Assembly (NCBI GenBank): GCA_005884685.1
Contig: VBAH01000013.1
Span: 1-64,000, forward strand
Direction of reading: 5' to 3'
DNA: 64,000 nt
Source of the DNA: Alphaproteobacteria bacterium
GTDB taxonomy: Bacteria > Pseudomonadota > Alphaproteobacteria > Rhizobiales > Xanthobacteraceae
A model generated the notes under the pieces. That model was not told the origin of the DNA. It saw only the letters and a list, made by a program, of their open reading frames with translations, and ran no database searches. The position numbers and the translations under genes are program-made. Shown here in pieces: positions 34,878 to 44,641 of this stretch (position 1 is the stretch's first letter; every line of letters starts with the position of its first letter).

Positions 34878-36332
34878 CTAAGCCGCCTCCGCGCGCGCGC
34901 CCTTCTCCGACGGCGTGATCGCGCCGGAGCCCTTGATCTCCGCGACCTCGTTCGCCGAATAGCCGAGCACCTTGGTCAGAATCTCCTCGGTGTGCTCGCC
35001 GAGCAGCGGCGAGCGTGCCACCTCGCACGGTGAGTCCGACAGCTTGATCGGGTTGCCGACGGTCAGGTACTTGCCGCGCGTCGGGTGATCGACCTCGACC
35101 ACCGTGCCGGTCGCGCGCAGCGACGGCTCCTCGGCAATCTCCTTCATCGAGAGAATCGGCCCGACCGGAATGTCGACCGCGTTGCATTTCTCCATGACCT
35201 CGAACTTGTTCATGGTCTTGGTCCATTCCTCGATCGTGCCGAAGATCGCTTTGAGCCGCGGCAGCCGCGCGTTCGGCGTGGCATAGTCCGGATCGGTCTT
35301 CCATTCGGGCTTGCCGATCAGGTCGCAGATCGCGCCCCACACCGGCGCCTGCGTGATGAAGTAGATGTAGGCGTCGGGATCGTCCTCCCAGCCCTTGCAT
35401 TTGAGGATCCAGCCCGGCTGTCCGCCACCCGAATCGTTGCCGGCGCGCGGCACCGCCTTGCCGAACGGCACGCCTTCGCCGAACTGCGAGTATTCCTTAA
35501 GCGGTCCGTGCGCGAGGCGCTGCTGGTCGCGCAGCTTGACGCGCGCGAGGTTCAAGACGCCGTCCTGCATCGCGCACAGCACCTTCTGCCCGCGGCCGGT
35601 GCGGATGCGCTGGTAGAGCGCCGACACGATGCCGAGTGCGAGATGCAGCCCGGTGCCGCTATCGCCGATCTGCGCGCCGGTGACGAGCGGCGGGCCCTCG
35701 CGGAAGCCGGTGGTCGAGGCCGAACCGCCGGCGCATTGCGCGACGTTCTCGTAGACCTTGCAGTCTTCGTACGGGCCCGGGCCGAAGCCCTTCACCGAGG
35801 CGACGATCATCCGCGGATTGGTCTTGTGGATGTGCTCCCAGGTGAGCCCCATGCGGTCGAGCGCGCCGGGCGCGAAATTCTCCACCAGCACGTCGCACTG
35901 CTTGATCAGGCGATCGAGGATTTCGCGGCCCTTCGGATGCTTCGAATCGATCGTGATCGAGCGCTTGTTGCCGTTGAGCATGGTGAAGTAGAGCGAGTCC
36001 GCGTTCGGCACGTCGCGCAACTGTCCGCGCGTGATGTCGCCGACGCCGGGACGCTCCACCTTGATGACATCGGCCCCCATGTAGGCGAGCAGTTGCGTGC
36101 AGGTCGGGCCCGACTGCACGTGCGTGAAGTCGAGGATGCGCACGCCGTCGAGCGCCTTGCCGGCCTGGCCGAATGGCTTACTCGACGGCTTCGGCAGGCC
36201 GTTGCCGTTGGTCGCTTTCTTAGCCGTCAGCTTTTTTTCGGGGGCGAGGCGCACGATCTTCTTTGATTTCGCGGCGGTTTTCTTTGCCACTTTGCGCGCG
36301 GGCTTCGCCGCTTTCTTTTGTTTCTTCGCCAT
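34878..36332 (-). CDS. frc: formyl-CoA:oxalate CoA-transferase with Lys-rich N-terminal extension
   Basis: 484-residue class III CoA-transferase that moves CoA from formyl-CoA to oxalate. The catalytic core starts near residue 59. Key residues are [13 protein letters not shown] (Gln73), [10 protein letters not shown] and the catalytic Asp224 (AQIGDSG), which equals Asp169 of Oxalobacter Frc (offset 55). The first ~55 residues are unusual: [20 protein letters not shown]... a Lys/Ala-rich tail. ATG 36332 has GGGAG upstream, so the tail is likely real; the longer frame to 36482 reads through a repeat. Operates with OXC directly upstream. Confidence 0.94.
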   Translation of the reverse strand: MAKKQKKAAKPARKVAKKTAAKSKKIVRLAPEKKLTAKKATNGNGLPKPSSKPFGQAGKALDGVRILDFTHVQSGPTCTQLLAYMGADVIKVERPGVGDITRGQLRDVPNADSLYFTMLNGNKRSITIDSKHPKGREILDRLIKQCDVLVENFAPGALDRMGLTWEHIHKTNPRMIVASVKGFGPGPYEDCKVYENVAQCAGGSASTTGFREGPPLVTGAQIGDSGTGLHLALGIVSALYQRIRTGRGQKVLCAMQDGVLNLARVKLRDQQRLAHGPLKEYSQFGEGVPFGKAVPRAGNDSGGGQPGWILKCKGWEDDPDAYIYFITQAPVWGAICDLIGKPEWKTDPDYATPNARLPRLKAIFGTIEEWTKTMNKFEVMEKCNAVDIPVGPILSMKEIAEEPSLRATGTVVEVDHPTRGKYLTVGNPIKLSDSPCEVARSPLLGEHTEEILTKVLGYSANEVAEIKGSGAITPSEKGARAEAA

Positions 36333-36355
36333 CTGCTTCTCCCTTGGCTCTCTTC

Positions 36356-36422
36356 CGCTCATGCCCGCGAAAACGGGCATCCAGTTCTTGGCCCTGGGTC
36401 CCCGCTTTCGCGGGGACGAGCG
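36356..36422. repeat. palindromic intergenic repeat, class A (copy 2)
   Basis: CGCTCATGCCCGCGAAAACG ... CCCCGCTTTCGCGGGGACGA plus GCG. Fills the gap between oxc and frc; the shortest class A copy (67 nt). Confidence 0.9.
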
Positions 36423-36429
36423 GCAAAAA

Positions 36430-38190
36430 TCACTTTTTCTTTTTGAGTGCGCTCTGCGGGTTGAGGTTGCCGATGCGGCCACTCTCGCTGCCGGCGGCCG
36501 GGTCGATCACCGCGTTGATCAGTGTCGGAAGCCCTGAATCCATCGCGGCGTTCACGGCGCGCTTCAATTCGTCGGGCGAGGTCGCGTTCACGCCGACGCC
36601 GCCGAACGCCTCCATCATCTTGTCGTAGCGCGAACCCTTGACGAACACGGTCGGTGCCGGATCGTCGCTGACGGTGTTGACGTCGGTACCGCGATAGATG
36701 CCGTCGTTGTTGAAGATGACCACGCAAACGGGGAGCTTGTAGCGGCAGATCGTCTCCACCTCCATGCCGGAGAAGCCGAACGCCGAGTCGCCCTCGACCG
36801 CGAGCACCGGCTTGCCGGTCTCGATCGCGGCCGCGATCGCATACCCCATGCCGATGCCCATGATGCCCCAGGTGCCGACGTCGATGCGCTTGCGCGGCTG
36901 GTAGACGTCGATGATGCCGCGCGCGAGGTCGAGCGTGTTGGCGCCCTCGTTGACCAGGATCGCGTCGGGACGCTCCTTGACGATGTTTTTCAGCACGCCG
37001 AGCGCGCCGTGATAGTCCATCGGCACGTTGTTATTCATCAGCCGCGGCGCCATCTTGGCGACGTTCTCGTCCCGTTTCGATGTTACCGTCTTGATCCAGT
37101 CCGCCACCTTCAACGGGAAGGGGTCCTCATCGCCTGCCTTGAGCGGGGCTGCCGCCTTGAGCAGCGCCGCCACGCACGAGCCGATGTCGCCGACGACCGG
37201 CGCGACGATCTCGACGTTGGAATCCATTTCCTTCGGCTCGATGTCGATCTGGATGAATTTCTTGCGCTCAGTGCCCCAGGCCTTGCCCTTGCCGTGCGAC
37301 AAGAGCCAGTTGAGCCGCGCCCCGATCAGCATCACCACGTCGGACTGCGCCAGCACGGTGGAGCGCGCCGCACCCGCGCACTGCGGATGCGTGTCGGGCA
37401 GCAGGCCCTTGGCCATGCTCATCGGCAGGAACGGCGCGCCGCTCTTCTCGACGAACGCCCGGATCGCGTCGTCGGCCTGCGCATAGGCGGCGCCCTTGCC
37501 GAGGATGATCAGCGGGCGCTTCGCCCCCTTCAGCACGTCGAGCGCGCGCTTGACCGATTCCTGCGACGGGATCTGCGCCGGTGCGGGGTCGATCACCTTC
37601 ACCAGCGACTTCCTGCCGGCTTCCGCGTCCATCACCTGGCCGAACAGCTTCGCCGGCAGGTCGAGATAGACGCCGCCCGGACGGCCCGACACTGCTGCGC
37701 GGATCGCGCGCGCGATGCCGATGCCGATGTCGGCCGCGTGCAGAATGCGGTAGGCGGCCTTGCACAGCGGCTTGGCGATCGCGAGCTGGTCCATCTCCTC
37801 GTAGTCGCCCTGCTGCAGGTCGACGATCTCGCGCTCGGACGAACCCGAGATCAGGATCATCGGGAAGCAGTTGGTGGTCGCATGCGCCAACGCCGTGAGG
37901 CCGTTGAGGAACCCGGGAGCCGACACCGTCAGGCAGATGCCCGGCTTCTTGGTGAGGAAACCTGCGATCGAGGCCGCATAGCCGGCGTTCTGCTCGTGGC
38001 GGAACGAGAGCACGCGGATGCCGGAGGCCTGCGCCATGCGGCCGAAATCCGTGATCGGAATGCCGGGCACGCCGTAGATCGTGGTGAGGCCATTGAGCTT
38101 GAGCGCATCGATGATGAGGTGAAAGCCGTCGGTCAGCTCGCGCTCTTCCGCTGCCTCAGCGGGTTTTTCCTTCAGTGCGGCTTCAGCCAT
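36430..38190 (-). CDS. oxc: oxalyl-CoA decarboxylase
   Basis: 586-residue ThDP enzyme converting oxalyl-CoA to formyl-CoA and CO2. The Pyr domain has catalytic Glu66 ([12 protein letters not shown]) and [10 protein letters not shown], the middle domain has the ADP/CoA-binding region, and the PP domain has the ThDP/Mg motif [13 protein letters not shown]...[15 protein letters not shown] and VNEGANTLD fit OXC rather than acetolactate synthase. It ends KKKK. First catabolic gene behind gntR. Confidence 0.95.
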   Translation of the reverse strand: MAEAALKEKPAEAAEERELTDGFHLIIDALKLNGLTTIYGVPGIPITDFGRMAQASGIRVLSFRHEQNAGYAASIAGFLTKKPGICLTVSAPGFLNGLTALAHATTNCFPMILISGSSEREIVDLQQGDYEEMDQLAIAKPLCKAAYRILHAADIGIGIARAIRAAVSGRPGGVYLDLPAKLFGQVMDAEAGRKSLVKVIDPAPAQIPSQESVKRALDVLKGAKRPLIILGKGAAYAQADDAIRAFVEKSGAPFLPMSMAKGLLPDTHPQCAGAARSTVLAQSDVVMLIGARLNWLLSHGKGKAWGTERKKFIQIDIEPKEMDSNVEIVAPVVGDIGSCVAALLKAAAPLKAGDEDPFPLKVADWIKTVTSKRDENVAKMAPRLMNNNVPMDYHGALGVLKNIVKERPDAILVNEGANTLDLARGIIDVYQPRKRIDVGTWGIMGIGMGYAIAAAIETGKPVLAVEGDSAFGFSGMEVETICRYKLPVCVVIFNNDGIYRGTDVNTVSDDPAPTVFVKGSRYDKMMEAFGGVGVNATSPDELKRAVNAAMDSGLPTLINAVIDPAAGSESGRIGNLNPQSALKKKK

Positions 38191-38223
38191 GTTTCTCTCC
38201 GTCGTTCTCCGAGCCTCTCGATC

Positions 38224-38301
38224 GTCATGCCCGCGAAAGCGGGCATCCAGTAATCACTGACAATGCGGTGTTTACTGGGTCCCCGCTTTCGCGGGGACGA
38301 C
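38224..38301. repeat. palindromic intergenic repeat, class A (copy 3)
   Basis: GTCATGCCCGCGAAAGCGGG ... CCCCGCTTTCGCGGGGACGA plus C. In the gap between gntR and oxc. Confidence 0.9.
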
Positions 38302-38333
38302 AGCGGAGAGCGTGTCGGCCTTTGTTCTCATCT

Positions 38334-39050
38334 TCAATCCAGGTAATCGGCGTATTTCTTCACGTGCTCGGCGAGGCCGAGCGCGTGGTTGCGCACGAGG
38401 TCCTCGGCGCGCTCGGTGTCGCGCGCCTCGAGCGCCTCGATGATGTTGATGTGATCGCGGATCGAACGGTCGACGCGATCCTGCTCGCCGATGGTCTTGC
38501 GGCGGATCATGCGCATGTGGGTGAACAGGTTCTCGGCGAGATCGATCAGGACGCCGTTCCTGCTCATCCGGATGATGGCCTGGTGAAACTCGATGTTCAC
38601 CTCGGAATACTCGTCGAGATGCGCGCGCGCCTCGCCGTTCTCGAAGGTCGCGAACATGCGCCGCAGCGAGGCGATCTCGTCGGTGGTCGCGTTTTGCGTG
38701 ATCAGCCGTGCCGCCATGCTTTCCAGCGCCGCCCAGGCGGTGATCATCTCGATCACCTCCTGCCTGGACTTGCGCACGACATAAATTCCGCGGCGCGGCA
38801 CCGAGCGCACAAAGCCTTCGCGCTCGAGCTGCGCCATCGCCTCGCGCACCGGCGTGCGCGAGATGCCGAGGTCGCTTGCGAGCTGGCGCTCGTCGAGACG
38901 GACCTCGCCCTCCTGCTCATAGACGTTGAGCGCGACGATGGTGTCCTTGAGCGCCGTATAGGCCCGGTCCGCAAAGGTCGAGGTGTCGCCGAGCGGCGCC
39001 AGGACGATGCGCGGCGCTTCAGTGCGGCCCGGAGCCGAGGCCTCGCTCAT
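38334..39050 (-). CDS. GntR/FadR-type transcriptional regulator (FCD domain)
   Basis: 238 residues from ATG 39050. Winged HTH RLDERQLASDLGISRTPVRE (recognition helix) and a C-terminal all-helical FCD domain with metal/ligand histidines (NIEFHQAII, RDHINIIEALEARD, RNHALGLAEHV). A second in-frame ATG at 39101 would place an operator-like GTATAC over the start codon; GGGGA four bases before ATG 39050 supports the shorter form. Between the tct transporter and oxc, so it most likely represses the oxalate genes until oxalate or a CoA derivative binds (inference). Confidence 0.88.
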   Translation of the reverse strand: MSEASAPGRTEAPRIVLAPLGDTSTFADRAYTALKDTIVALNVYEQEGEVRLDERQLASDLGISRTPVREAMAQLEREGFVRSVPRRGIYVVRKSRQEVIEMITAWAALESMAARLITQNATTDEIASLRRMFATFENGEARAHLDEYSEVNIEFHQAIIRMSRNGVLIDLAENLFTHMRMIRRKTIGEQDRVDRSIRDHINIIEALEARDTERAEDLVRNHALGLAEHVKKYADYLD

Positions 39051-39093
39051 GGGTTCCCCAGCCGCAGCGGTCCCGGCTTCCTTTTGCGCTCTG

Positions 39094-39113
39094 GTATACA
39101 TAATTCCATATAC
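39094..39113. promoter_or_regulatory. GntR-type operator candidate upstream of gntR
   Basis: GTATAC at 39094-39099 and ATATAC at 39108-39113, separated by 8 bases. GTATAC cores are common in FadR/FCD-family operators. The position just ahead of gntR fits autoregulation and control of oxc read-through. Confidence 0.45.
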
Positions 39114-39153
39114 GACATCTTTCGCCCCGAAATCAATCCGGTTGAAGCGTGCC

Positions 39154-40656
39154 TCAGGCAGCGGGGGCGGGGCGCAACCGTGTCCAGGTTCTCTGGATCA
39201 GCGGCCAGAATAGCGCGATCAGCCCGAGACTCATGATCGAGCCGACCAGCCCGTTGGAGAAGAACACGCCGAGGCCGCCCTGCGATCCGAGCAGCGACTG
39301 GCGGAAGGCTTCCTCGGCCTTGTCGCCGAGCACGATGGCAAGGACCATCGGGGCGAGCGGGTAGTTGCACTTCTTCAGCACGTAGCCGATCACGCCGAAC
39401 ACCAGCATCATCACCACGTCGAAGGTCGAGTTGTGCACCGTGTAGGCGCCGATCGCGCACATCACGAGAATGATCGGCGCGATGATCGAGAACGGGATGC
39501 GCAGGATCGCGGCGAACAGCGGCACGCAGGTCAGCACCACGATCAGGCCGACGATGTTGCCGAGATACATGCTGGCGATCAGGCCCCAGACGAAGTCCTT
39601 CTGCTCGACGAACAACAGCGGCCCAGGCTGCAGGCCCCAGATCAACAGGCCGCCGAGCAGCACGGCCGCGGTCGGCGAGCCCGGCACCCCGAGCGAGAGC
39701 ATGGGCAGCAGCGCCGCGGTGCCGGCCGCATGCGCGGCGGTTTCCGGCGCCACCACGCCTTCGATCTCGCCGGTGCCGAACTTGTCGCCGTTTTTCGAGG
39801 TGCGCTTGGCGATGCCGTAGCTCATGAACGAGGCGGGCGTTGCACCGGCCGGCGAGATGCCCATCCAGCAGCCGATCACGCAGGACCGCAGCGAGGTCAT
39901 CCAGTAGCGTGGCAACTCCCTCCACGTTTGCAGCACGACCCTCGGATTGATGCCGGCGGCGCGGCCCTTGAACGACAGGCCTTCCTCCATGGTGAGCAGG
40001 ATCTCGCCGATGCCGAACAGGCCGATCACCGCGATCAGGAAGTCGAAGCCGTTGAGGAATTCGGTGAAGCCGAAGGTGAGGCGGAGCTGGCCGGTCATGC
40101 TGTCGAGCCCGACCGCTGCGAGCGCGAAGCCGATCATCATCGAGGCGACGGTCTTGAACGGCGGCTCCTTGCCCATGCCGATGAAGGAGCAGAAGGCGAG
40201 GAAGAACACGGCGAATTTCTCCGCCGGCCCGAATTGCAGCGCGAACTTCGCGACCAGAGGCGCCACCAGCGTGATCAAGATGACGGCGAACAGCGCGCCG
40301 ACGAACGACGAGGTGAACGCCGCGGTCAGCGCCTCACCCGCCTGTCCCTTTTGCGCCATCGGGTGGCCGTCGAATGTGGTCGCGACCGACCACGGCTCGC
40401 CCGGAATGTTGAACAGGATCGACGTGATCGCGCCGCCGAACAGCGCCCCCCAGTAGATGCAGGACAGCATGATGATCGCCGACGTCGGCGACATCGAGAA
40501 GGTGAGCGGCAGCAGGATCGCGACGCCGTTGGCGCCGCCGAGGCCCGGCAGCACGCCGATGATCACGCCGAGTAGGATGCCGACGAACATCAGCATGATG
40601 TTGTAGGGCTGCAGCACCACGGCGAAGCCGTGAAACAGGTTGACGATCTCTTCCAT
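39154..40656 (-). CDS. tctA: tripartite tricarboxylate transporter large permease
   Basis: 500 residues, about 12 membrane helices. Family signatures are GVLPGLGGANGVAILLPLTF near residue 35-54, SCIYWGALFGGAITSILFNI, and a second PGSPTAAVLLGGLLIWGLQP half. Together with TctB and the periplasmic TctC it imports a carboxylate using an ion gradient. In an oxalate cluster the cargo could be oxalate or another short dicarboxylate (inference). Confidence 0.93.
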   Translation of the reverse strand: MEEIVNLFHGFAVVLQPYNIMLMFVGILLGVIIGVLPGLGGANGVAILLPLTFSMSPTSAIIMLSCIYWGALFGGAITSILFNIPGEPWSVATTFDGHPMAQKGQAGEALTAAFTSSFVGALFAVILITLVAPLVAKFALQFGPAEKFAVFFLAFCSFIGMGKEPPFKTVASMMIGFALAAVGLDSMTGQLRLTFGFTEFLNGFDFLIAVIGLFGIGEILLTMEEGLSFKGRAAGINPRVVLQTWRELPRYWMTSLRSCVIGCWMGISPAGATPASFMSYGIAKRTSKNGDKFGTGEIEGVVAPETAAHAAGTAALLPMLSLGVPGSPTAAVLLGGLLIWGLQPGPLLFVEQKDFVWGLIASMYLGNIVGLIVVLTCVPLFAAILRIPFSIIAPIILVMCAIGAYTVHNSTFDVVMMLVFGVIGYVLKKCNYPLAPMVLAIVLGDKAEEAFRQSLLGSQGGLGVFFSNGLVGSIMSLGLIALFWPLIQRTWTRLRPAPAA

Positions 40657-40710
40657 GGTGCCTTTCTTCCCGAACGTCGGTCCATCCGACGCGACAGCCT
40701 GGCGTGTTCC

Positions 40711-41211
40711 TCAGAGGGCGAAAAAGTCCTCGATCGGCCCCTTCGGCAGCGGCACGAGGAACCATTTCTCGAACATCAGATAGATCGCGACGATCGTGCC
40801 GATCGAAACCGCGGCCGACATCGCGACGCTGTAACGGCCGAGCCACGTCATGAACACGGCGATCAGAACGAGCGATGCCGCATAGATGCCGGTCCACGGC
40901 ACCGCCACGACGTAGATCGCCGTCGGGACCACGACGGACAGAACCGAAAGAAGCTGCGACCAGTCGGCAAAGATCTGCTGCGGGTCTAGCGTCGTCGCCG
41001 TCACAAGGTTCATGACGCTCGACAGGATGATCAAGACGCCGAGATAGAACGGGAAAAATCCCGACTTCGGCCCCTCGGCGCCCCAGCCGATCCCGACCTG
41101 CAGGCTGCCGTACATCACCAGCGCGCCGAACGCGATCATCGCGATGGCGACGCCGAGTTCGACGGCGCGATGGCGTGGCCCGCTGGCGGCTGCATGCGAC
41201 GTGTCGGTCAT
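40711..41211 (-). CDS. tctB: tripartite tricarboxylate transporter small permease
   Basis: 166 residues with four predicted helices and the usual TctB shape (ELGVAIAMIAFGALVMYGSL first helix; GPKSGFFPFYLGVLIILSS second). Lies between tctC and tctA on the same strand, the standard order. Confidence 0.9.
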   Translation of the reverse strand: MTDTSHAAASGPRHRAVELGVAIAMIAFGALVMYGSLQVGIGWGAEGPKSGFFPFYLGVLIILSSVMNLVTATTLDPQQIFADWSQLLSVLSVVVPTAIYVVAVPWTGIYAASLVLIAVFMTWLGRYSVAMSAAVSIGTIVAIYLMFEKWFLVPLPKGPIEDFFAL

Positions 41212-41315
41212 GTCATCCTCGCTCCCGCGCTTTTCGTTACGCGTGTGTGCATTCGCTTCGGCGCATGGGCGCGCCGCCGGCGGATCGTCTCCGCCGGCTC
41301 GCTTGGGTCAGGAGC

Positions 41316-42338
41316 TCAGTTTGTCGTCGCGAGGAAGCCCGCTTCCTTCATCAGGTCGCGGTGGCGGCCCTCTTCCTTTTCGACCCACTTGGCGTAGTCG
41401 GCGCCGCTCATGAAGGTCTGATTGAATGCGCCGTCATGCATCAGCGCCTTCCACTCCGGCGTCTCGCGCACCTTCTTGAGCAGGTCGACATAGAATGCGA
41501 CCTGATCGGCCGTCGCGCCGGGCGTCGTGAACACGCCGCGCAGCATGAGGTACTCGATATCGAGACCCTGCGACTTGCAGGTCGGGATATCGGCCCATGA
41601 CATCTCTCCGGCGATCTTGTCCTTGACCGGAAGATTCTGCGCATCGAACACGCAGAGCGGCTTCAACTGTCCGGCGCGCCACTGCGCGACCGCCTCGATC
41701 GGATTGTTGACCGTCGAATTGACGTGTTTGCCGACAAGCTGGACCGCGACCTCGCCGCCGCCCTTGTAGGGGATGTAGATGAACTTGGCCCCGGTCGCCT
41801 TCTCGATTGCAACCGTGATGATCTGATCTTCCTGCTTCGAGCCGGTACCGCCCATCTTCATGGTGCCCGGCGCCGCCTTGGCGGCGGCGACGTATTCCGG
41901 CGCGGTCTTGTACGGCGCATCGGCTGGCACCCAGAGGATGAATTCGTCGAGCGCCATCATGGCGACCGGCGTCAGATCCTTCCAGTTGAACGGAATGCCG
42001 GTGCCGAGCGGCGTGGTGAACAGGTTCGAGAGCGTGATGATCAGCTTGTGCGGATTTCCCTTCGAGCCCTTCACGTCGAGGAAGCCTTCACCGCCGGCGC
42101 CGCCCGACTTGTTGATGACGACCATCGACTGGTTCATCAGCTTGTGCTTGGTGACGATGCCCTGGATGACGCGCGCCATCTGGTCGGCACCCCCGCCGGT
42201 GCCCGCCGGCACGATGAACTCCACCGGCCGTGTCGGCTCCCAGGCAGCGGCAGCCGGCGTGATCGCAAGTGCGGCCGCGCCGAGCGCAGCGGCTATTCCA
42301 CAAGTTGCAATTCCCCTGGATTTGGCTGGATTGGTCAT
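41316..42338 (-). CDS. tctC: tripartite tricarboxylate transporter binding protein (Bug/TctC)
   Basis: 340-residue periplasmic binding protein. Signal peptide to about residue 32 (PAAAA-WEP). Bug signatures are PTRPVEFIVPAGTGGGADQMAR and VNNPIEAVAQWRAGQLKPL. SD GGGAGAG precedes ATG 42338. It captures the carboxylate for TctAB. Confidence 0.93.
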   Translation of the reverse strand: MTNPAKSRGIATCGIAAALGAAALAITPAAAAWEPTRPVEFIVPAGTGGGADQMARVIQGIVTKHKLMNQSMVVINKSGGAGGEGFLDVKGSKGNPHKLIITLSNLFTTPLGTGIPFNWKDLTPVAMMALDEFILWVPADAPYKTAPEYVAAAKAAPGTMKMGGTGSKQEDQIITVAIEKATGAKFIYIPYKGGGEVAVQLVGKHVNSTVNNPIEAVAQWRAGQLKPLCVFDAQNLPVKDKIAGEMSWADIPTCKSQGLDIEYLMLRGVFTTPGATADQVAFYVDLLKKVRETPEWKALMHDGAFNQTFMSGADYAKWVEKEEGRHRDLMKEAGFLATTN

Positions 42339-42714
42339 GCGCTCTCTCCCACGATTTTGTCGTCCCCCGCCGAGCTGGGATGCCGGCTTAACGGGTCGGC
42401 CGGTCCGACGCGCCGTTCTTACCGCTACGATTACAAAGTATGCTGAACCGCAAGATTAACGGCTGGAATAATTGTCGCGCCCCCGTCGCTACGGTTCCCC
42501 TGACGCAGGGGTACGCGGGCCGCTAAAATGTCTGCGAGCGAGGCACTAAAACGCGAATATGCGCCCGGTGCGGCACTTTCCAAAAGCGCTCATCGACTAA
42601 TTGCTGATGAACCCGCGGTGCTGCGCCGGTGGCGAGCGCGCGACAACCTGTCGCGGCGAAAAACCCCCGCCGCGACCGGCAAGAGCGCCGGCCGCGCACG
42701 CGGGAAGGGCTGCT
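42339..42714. other. 376-nt gap between oxlT and tctC
   Basis: No convincing gene. Near the oxlT end a hairpin at 42651-42675 (TCGCGGCG...CGCCGCGA with the GGGGTTTTT loop on the minus strand) and a GCCGGC/GCCGG pair at about 42675-42700 probably end or process the oxlT mRNA. The 42340-42480 part, AT-richer than its surroundings, is the likely promoter for tctCBA. Confidence 0.5.
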
Positions 42715-43992
42715 TCAGCCGCGCGCCATGGTCCTGATGCGCATCGGCTTGAGCACGAGCAGGGCCATGAAGGCCGCGACGATATTGAGCGCCGCCGCGA
42801 CGTAGAACACCGCGTGCCAGCTTCCGGTCGCATTGGTCAGCACGTTGGCGAGCGGGACCAGCAACGAGGCCGTCCCCTTCGCGGTGTAGAGCATGCCGTA
42901 GTTCGTGGTTGCGAACTTGCGGCCATAAATGTCGGTGCAGGTCGCCGGGAACAGCGAATAGATCTCGCCCCAGGCAAAGAACACCAGACCCGAGAGGATC
43001 ACGAACATCACCGGGTTGCCGGCGAAGAGCAGCAGCGCATAGATGCCGACGCCTTCGACGAAAAACGCGATGAACATCGTGTTTTCGCGCCCAATGTGAT
43101 CCGACACCCAGCCGAAGAAAGGCCGGCACACGCCGTTGAGCACCCGGTCGATGGTGAGCGCGAACGTCAGCGCGGGCAGCGTCAATCCCAGAAGCGAGAC
43201 CGGGATCCCGTCGACCTTGTAGTCCTTGGCGATCGGCGCGAGTTGCGCGATGGCCATCAGGCCGCCGGCGCCCACCGCGACGAACATCACATACATCACC
43301 CAGAACACCGGCGTCTTGAGCGCCTCGACCGGTGTGTAGTCGCGTCGTGTCTGCTGCACGGCGGGCGCGGCGGGGGCGGCGACTTCGCCAGCCGCCGGAG
43401 CGCGCAGGAGCAGCCCGACGAAGACGACGATGATGCCTTGGCCGAGGCCGAACCAAAGAAATGCGGATTCATATCCGCTCGACTGGATCATGTTGGCGAT
43501 TGGGATCACGGTGAGCGCCGAGCCGGCGCCGAAGCCCGCGGCCGTCAGGCCTGCGGCAAGGCCGCGCCGGTCAGGAAACCATTTCAGCGCATTGCCGACC
43601 GAACCTCCGTAGATGACGCCGGCACCGATACCGCCGATCGCGGCACCGAGGTAGAGAAGAGGCAGCGAGTCGGCGACCGAGTTGATCACCCACGCGATCG
43701 CAACGAGGACTCCCGAACCCGAGATCATGATGCGCGGGCCGAACTTGTCGATCAGATAGCCTTCGATCGGGACCAGCCACGTTTCGGTCAGAACGAAGAT
43801 CGTGAAAGCAACCTGAATCGCGGCGCGGCCCCAATGATATTTCTGATCGATCGGACCGACGAACAGCGTCCAGCCGTATTGCAGGTTGGCGATCATCACC
43901 ATGCAGATGATGCCAAAGATCAGCTGACCCCAGCGGGTCGCCTCCGAAGCAGTGGCCCGCGGTTGCGCGCCTGCACCTGATGCAACTGACAT
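42715..43992 (-). CDS. oxlT: oxalate/formate antiporter, MFS (OxlT-like)
   Basis: 425 residues, 12 helices. It carries the two basic residues known to bind oxalate in Oxalobacter OxlT: Arg290 (NGVCRPFFGW) and Lys372 (MLYTAKGTASL), spaced like Arg272/Lys355. N-terminal part IANLQYGWTLFVGPIDQKYHWG is typical of the oxalate/formate antiporter family. SD GGGGAGGAACGC precedes ATG 43992; the long upstream open frame is not coding. Exchanges oxalate for formate, feeding OXC/FRC. Confidence 0.92.
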   Translation of the reverse strand: MSVASGAGAQPRATASEATRWGQLIFGIICMVMIANLQYGWTLFVGPIDQKYHWGRAAIQVAFTIFVLTETWLVPIEGYLIDKFGPRIMISGSGVLVAIAWVINSVADSLPLLYLGAAIGGIGAGVIYGGSVGNALKWFPDRRGLAAGLTAAGFGAGSALTVIPIANMIQSSGYESAFLWFGLGQGIIVVFVGLLLRAPAAGEVAAPAAPAVQQTRRDYTPVEALKTPVFWVMYVMFVAVGAGGLMAIAQLAPIAKDYKVDGIPVSLLGLTLPALTFALTIDRVLNGVCRPFFGWVSDHIGRENTMFIAFFVEGVGIYALLLFAGNPVMFVILSGLVFFAWGEIYSLFPATCTDIYGRKFATTNYGMLYTAKGTASLLVPLANVLTNATGSWHAVFYVAAALNIVAAFMALLVLKPMRIRTMARG

Positions 43993-44225
43993 GCGTTCCT
44001 CCCCTCCCCCCATGAGCAACCGCTGCGGGTTGCTTGCGGCTCGTTGTCCGCCGTATCGCCTGACGTGCCCGGTCTCGGGGCAATCGTGACGAGGAATAAA
44101 GTATGCCAGAACGCGCGAGAGGGGGATAGAGCAATCCACCAGGATTGTACTTTCCCGGCATGTGTTTGAATGTGTTAAGCTATCAGCGCTGCCCGCCGCC
44201 GGAGCGGACCCGTCCGGGGAGCAAA

Positions 44226-44256
44226 GCAAAAGGGCGGCTGCGTGCCGCCCTTTTGC
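44226..44256 (-). terminator. strong hairpin between the small-subunit gene and oxlT
   Basis: Perfect 13-bp inverted repeat GCAAAAGGGCGGC / GCCGCCCTTTTGC with a 5-base loop, 21 nt after the small gene's stop (minus strand). The U-rich right arm makes it Rho-independent-terminator-like; since oxlT is downstream on the same strand, it may attenuate read-through. Confidence 0.7.
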
Positions 44257-44277
44257 GCCGACGGTCAGGCTGTTCAG

Positions 44278-44391
44278 TCAGACGATCAACGCCGAGGAAT
44301 CGCCAATGACGAGCGTGAGGCAACACGCAATCACAAACACGGCGATATTTCCTGACGCCAGATTCCGCCCCATAGTCCCAAGATCCGCCAT
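44278..44391 (-). CDS. 37-aa single-helix membrane peptide (candidate MFS/OxlT small subunit)
   Basis: MADLGTMGRNLASGNIAVFV then IACCLTLVIGDSSALIV: one hydrophobic helix (about 15-33) after a short polar N-terminus. An unusually strong SD (AGGAGGGGAGA) sits directly ahead of ATG 44391. It lies 285 nt upstream of oxlT on the same strand. Tiny proteins next to oxalate/formate-type MFS transporters have been noted in databases as MFS transporter small subunits; I recognise the arrangement, not the exact family. It could stabilise or modulate OxlT. Confidence 0.65.
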   Translation of the reverse strand: MADLGTMGRNLASGNIAVFVIACCLTLVIGDSSALIV

Positions 44392-44641
44392 TCTCCCCTC
44401 CTGATCCGGCATACGATGCGGCCGGCGGCGAGCAGACTGGGATCGTTTGTCTAACGAGCGATGAATCATGGGAACCGGCACGTCATTAGGCTTAAGGCCT
44501 CGCTAACTTTTCCTCATTCGGTGATGGGCTGCGCGACGATGTCTTGGCGGGACACGACGGTCTTCGAGATCGCCATGCGGTGCCGGCCAAAATCGGCTAG
44601 TTCTCCTGTGCAGCACCTGTTGCAACGAAACCGAACCTGAC

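Noticed and set aside
42528-42737. Plus-strand 69-codon frame in the oxlT-tctC gap
   Set aside because: No SD, overlaps the oxlT end and a hairpin; likely chance.
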